From Methylobacter tundripaludum SV96 (GTDB lineage: Bacteria > Pseudomonadota > Gammaproteobacteria > Methylococcales > Methylomonadaceae), in assembly GCF_000190755.2 (NCBI RefSeq), contig NZ_JH109152.1:1652167-1716166 (forward strand): 64,000 nucleotides of DNA. The letters are read 5' to 3'. The notes beneath the pieces were generated by a model. It was not told the origin of the DNA. It saw nothing but the letters and a program-made list of their open reading frames with translations, and ran no database searches. A program made the translations under genes and the position numbers. Of this stretch, positions 62,484 through 64,000 are shown piece by piece; the first letter of the stretch is position 1, and the number at the start of each line of letters is the position of its first letter.

Positions 62484-63032
62484 TTAAAACCGATAAACAC
62501 CGGCACTCCAGTATTTACCCTGATGCTTGGCAGGAGCTACCCAGCCCAAAGCGATAAGCTCTTTGGCAATAAGGCGATTCATAATGCCGTGCCCTACCAG
62601 TAAAACAGGGCCTTGCTCGGCAAGAGCAATAAGTTTCCGGGCAGCCGTCTTGGCGCGGGCTTTAGTCGCCTGAACTGACTCGGAACCTCGAGAGTAGCCC
62701 AAAAACCAAAGCAGGCGGAAGAATGCCGCCCAAACGAAAGGCGACAAACAAGGAAAGCGCCAAAGAGCAAAAGGCAGTTGCGCCTCGCAGAACACGGCGT
62801 CGACAACGGATGCGGTATGCCCCAGCGCCTGAACAGATGACAACGCCCGGGGCGCAGTGCTTGCGACGATGCAGGTAGTGGAATCGAGCCACTGCAATCC
62901 GGCGATGGGAGCGCTGTCGGCTTCCACCTCGGAGAGATTGTAATGCTCAATCCAGCGCTCCATTTCGGCTGGCGTAATCCGGCCCGTTTGTGCCAAGACA
63001 GGCTTTCCGTGCCGCATGAGGATGATTTTCAT
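62484..63032 (-). CDS. Histidine phosphatase (phosphoglycerate-mutase-like) protein
   Basis: The 182-residue protein has the N-terminal RHG motif (IILMRHGKPV), then VASTAPRALSSVQALG and the C-terminal LLVGHGIMNRL with the second catalytic His. Family members dephosphorylate small molecules or proteins. It lacks the length of true phosphoglycerate mutases (about 230-250). It overlaps the alpha/beta hydrolase gene by 4 bp, so the two likely act together. Confidence 0.85.
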   Translation of the reverse strand: MKIILMRHGKPVLAQTGRITPAEMERWIEHYNLSEVEADSAPIAGLQWLDSTTCIVASTAPRALSSVQALGHTASVVDAVFCEAQLPFALWRFPCLSPFVWAAFFRLLWFLGYSRGSESVQATKARAKTAARKLIALAEQGPVLLVGHGIMNRLIAKELIALGWVAPAKHQGKYWSAGVYRF

Positions 63033-63895
63033 CGTAGAGAACTTAATGTTGTTGAAGTGACGGGCCGTGAACGCAGGTCATCAGAGGCCGCACCTAGCTG
63101 ACGGCATATTTCAGGTGCCGCCCGGTAAAGGCATGAGTAATGCGACAAGCCGTTAAATATCTCGGTCGAAGTATAGCCGGGAATCGTCGATGCCAAATAT
63201 TCCGCCATAGCAACCGGCGACCAGTTGTCCTCTGCTCCGTGCCAGATGTGCGTATTGACGCCGATGTCGGAAAGCGTGTCTTTCCAGGGCCGGACATAAG
63301 CCCTGACGTCTCTAACATAGCCTTGGACGCGGCCAATAAAGCACGATCTCAATACTTGGGTGATGCCGGACTGAAACGTGCGGTCGACGGACAATGCTTT
63401 GTCATCACCGGCAGCACTGGCAAACAACAAGCTAAATAAGGCATTCGGAAAAAGCAAAGCTAATAAACCTTGCCAGTAAGATAACAGAACAAATAAAGTC
63501 GGGAATGTCTTTGCTAACTGAAAAACCTGCTTCCCGGCCATGGTTTCAAGAAAACCGCTCGCATCCAGCGGTGCGGCAGCCGAGATTAAATGCAAACTCC
63601 GGACTTCGTTGCCCAGATAGCGACAGGTCTGTAGAGCAATAAACGCACCGATTGAAAAACCGATGACATCCACTTTTTTCCCGGCAGCTTGCTTTGAAAT
63701 CTGCCGGGCCAGGAACTGATAATACGCGTCACCGGCTATCGAATAATCGCCGGAAAACCGGTCGAAGCAAATAAACGTCAAGCCCTGTTCTTTAGCATAA
63801 AGATCGAAAATTGCGCATTCTTCCGGTGCGCCGGGCGCGCCGTGAAAGTAAATCACTGTTTTTCCATTATCGGAACCGAACTGACTGAATTTCAT
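63029..63895 (-). CDS. Alpha/beta hydrolase
   Basis: The 288-residue protein has the oxyanion-hole HGAPGAP, the nucleophile elbow VIGFSIGAF (GxSxG), a candidate Asp in WHGAEDNWSP and catalytic His in NGLSHYSCL. There is no signal peptide. Substrate unknown. I chose the ATG at 63895 because GGAG lies 7 bp upstream; a longer start at 63916 is possible. Upstream bases up to the window end (63896-64000) hold no further gene that I can identify. Confidence 0.85.
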   Translation of the reverse strand: MKFSQFGSDNGKTVIYFHGAPGAPEECAIFDLYAKEQGLTFICFDRFSGDYSIAGDAYYQFLARQISKQAAGKKVDVIGFSIGAFIALQTCRYLGNEVRSLHLISAAAPLDASGFLETMAGKQVFQLAKTFPTLFVLLSYWQGLLALLFPNALFSLLFASAAGDDKALSVDRTFQSGITQVLRSCFIGRVQGYVRDVRAYVRPWKDTLSDIGVNTHIWHGAEDNWSPVAMAEYLASTIPGYTSTEIFNGLSHYSCLYRAAPEICRQLGAASDDLRSRPVTSTTLSSLR

Positions 63896-64000
63896 TGGCT
63901 GCTCCAGTTGATGCATAATTTAAAATACAGTGCTGATTAGAAATTCACTGCTATTCGTGATTGATACAGTAGCCAAGACAGATAAACAGCGGCTGCAAAA

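Overview
The window looks like chromosomal DNA of a gammaproteobacterium. Several conserved gene orders support this: gshB-tonB-yqgE-ruvX-pyrR-pyrB-pyrC', proC-yggT-yggU, folB/plsY near tsaD, rpsU-yqeY-dnaG-rpoD followed by a CAT-anticodon tRNA, and metK-ahcY-metF. The mix of short palindromic repeats and a giant repeat adhesin would fit a Methylococcales-type methanotroph, but no methane-oxidation gene is present, so the order-level placement is only an inference. No phage, plasmid, IS element, rRNA or CRISPR array was found.

Left region (1-20024): one apparently co-transcribed block. It starts with a giant cadherin/VCBS-like repeat protein, whose 5' end lies outside the window. Next come a TolC-type outer-membrane lipoprotein, a periplasmic adaptor, a membrane adaptor with an N-terminal GAF-like domain, and a membrane protein that combines a site-2-protease (M50, HELGH) core with a HlyD-like periplasmic arm. 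The parts resemble a type I secretion system, but there is no ABC ATPase; the M50/HlyD protein sits where it would be expected. This is the best candidate for an undescribed system in the window.

20-30 kb: a minus-strand cluster holds a voltage-sensor-like K+ channel with an RCK domain, a separate RCK/TrkA-C protein with a degenerate nucleotide loop, and a DUF1538 membrane protein frameshifted at its 3' end. An SDR, a fragment of an AlbA_2/Schlafen-type gene, and an SPL-type radical SAM enzyme follow. Then come proC-yggT-yggU, a DUF4124 protein, a 77-bp tandem repeat and a full-length AlbA_2/HATPase gene.

30-49 kb: argB, an inactive-looking dihydroorotase homologue beside pyrB, pyrR, ruvX, yqgE, a TonB-type protein, gshB, rpmB-rpmG, a cyclic-nucleotide-binding/rhodanese protein divergent from a DegQ/HtrA protease, moaB-DUF423-pepN-pteridine reductase, folK-folB, plsY, and an AbiU2-like HEPN protein inserted before tsaD.

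49-64 kb: the rpsU-yqeY-dnaG-rpoD macromolecular synthesis cluster, tRNA-Ile2(CAT), the S-adenosylmethionine cycle genes metK-ahcY-metF, bioA (a SAM-using enzyme), rsmE (a SAM-using methyltransferase), a CPBP protease, a CTP-synthase-like degenerate amidotransferase, an EamA permease, a histidine phosphatase and an alpha/beta hydrolase.

At least six families of short inverted or dispersed repeats fill the intergenic gaps. One 47-bp family appears four times and in one place interrupts a copy of another family, which suggests recent movement.
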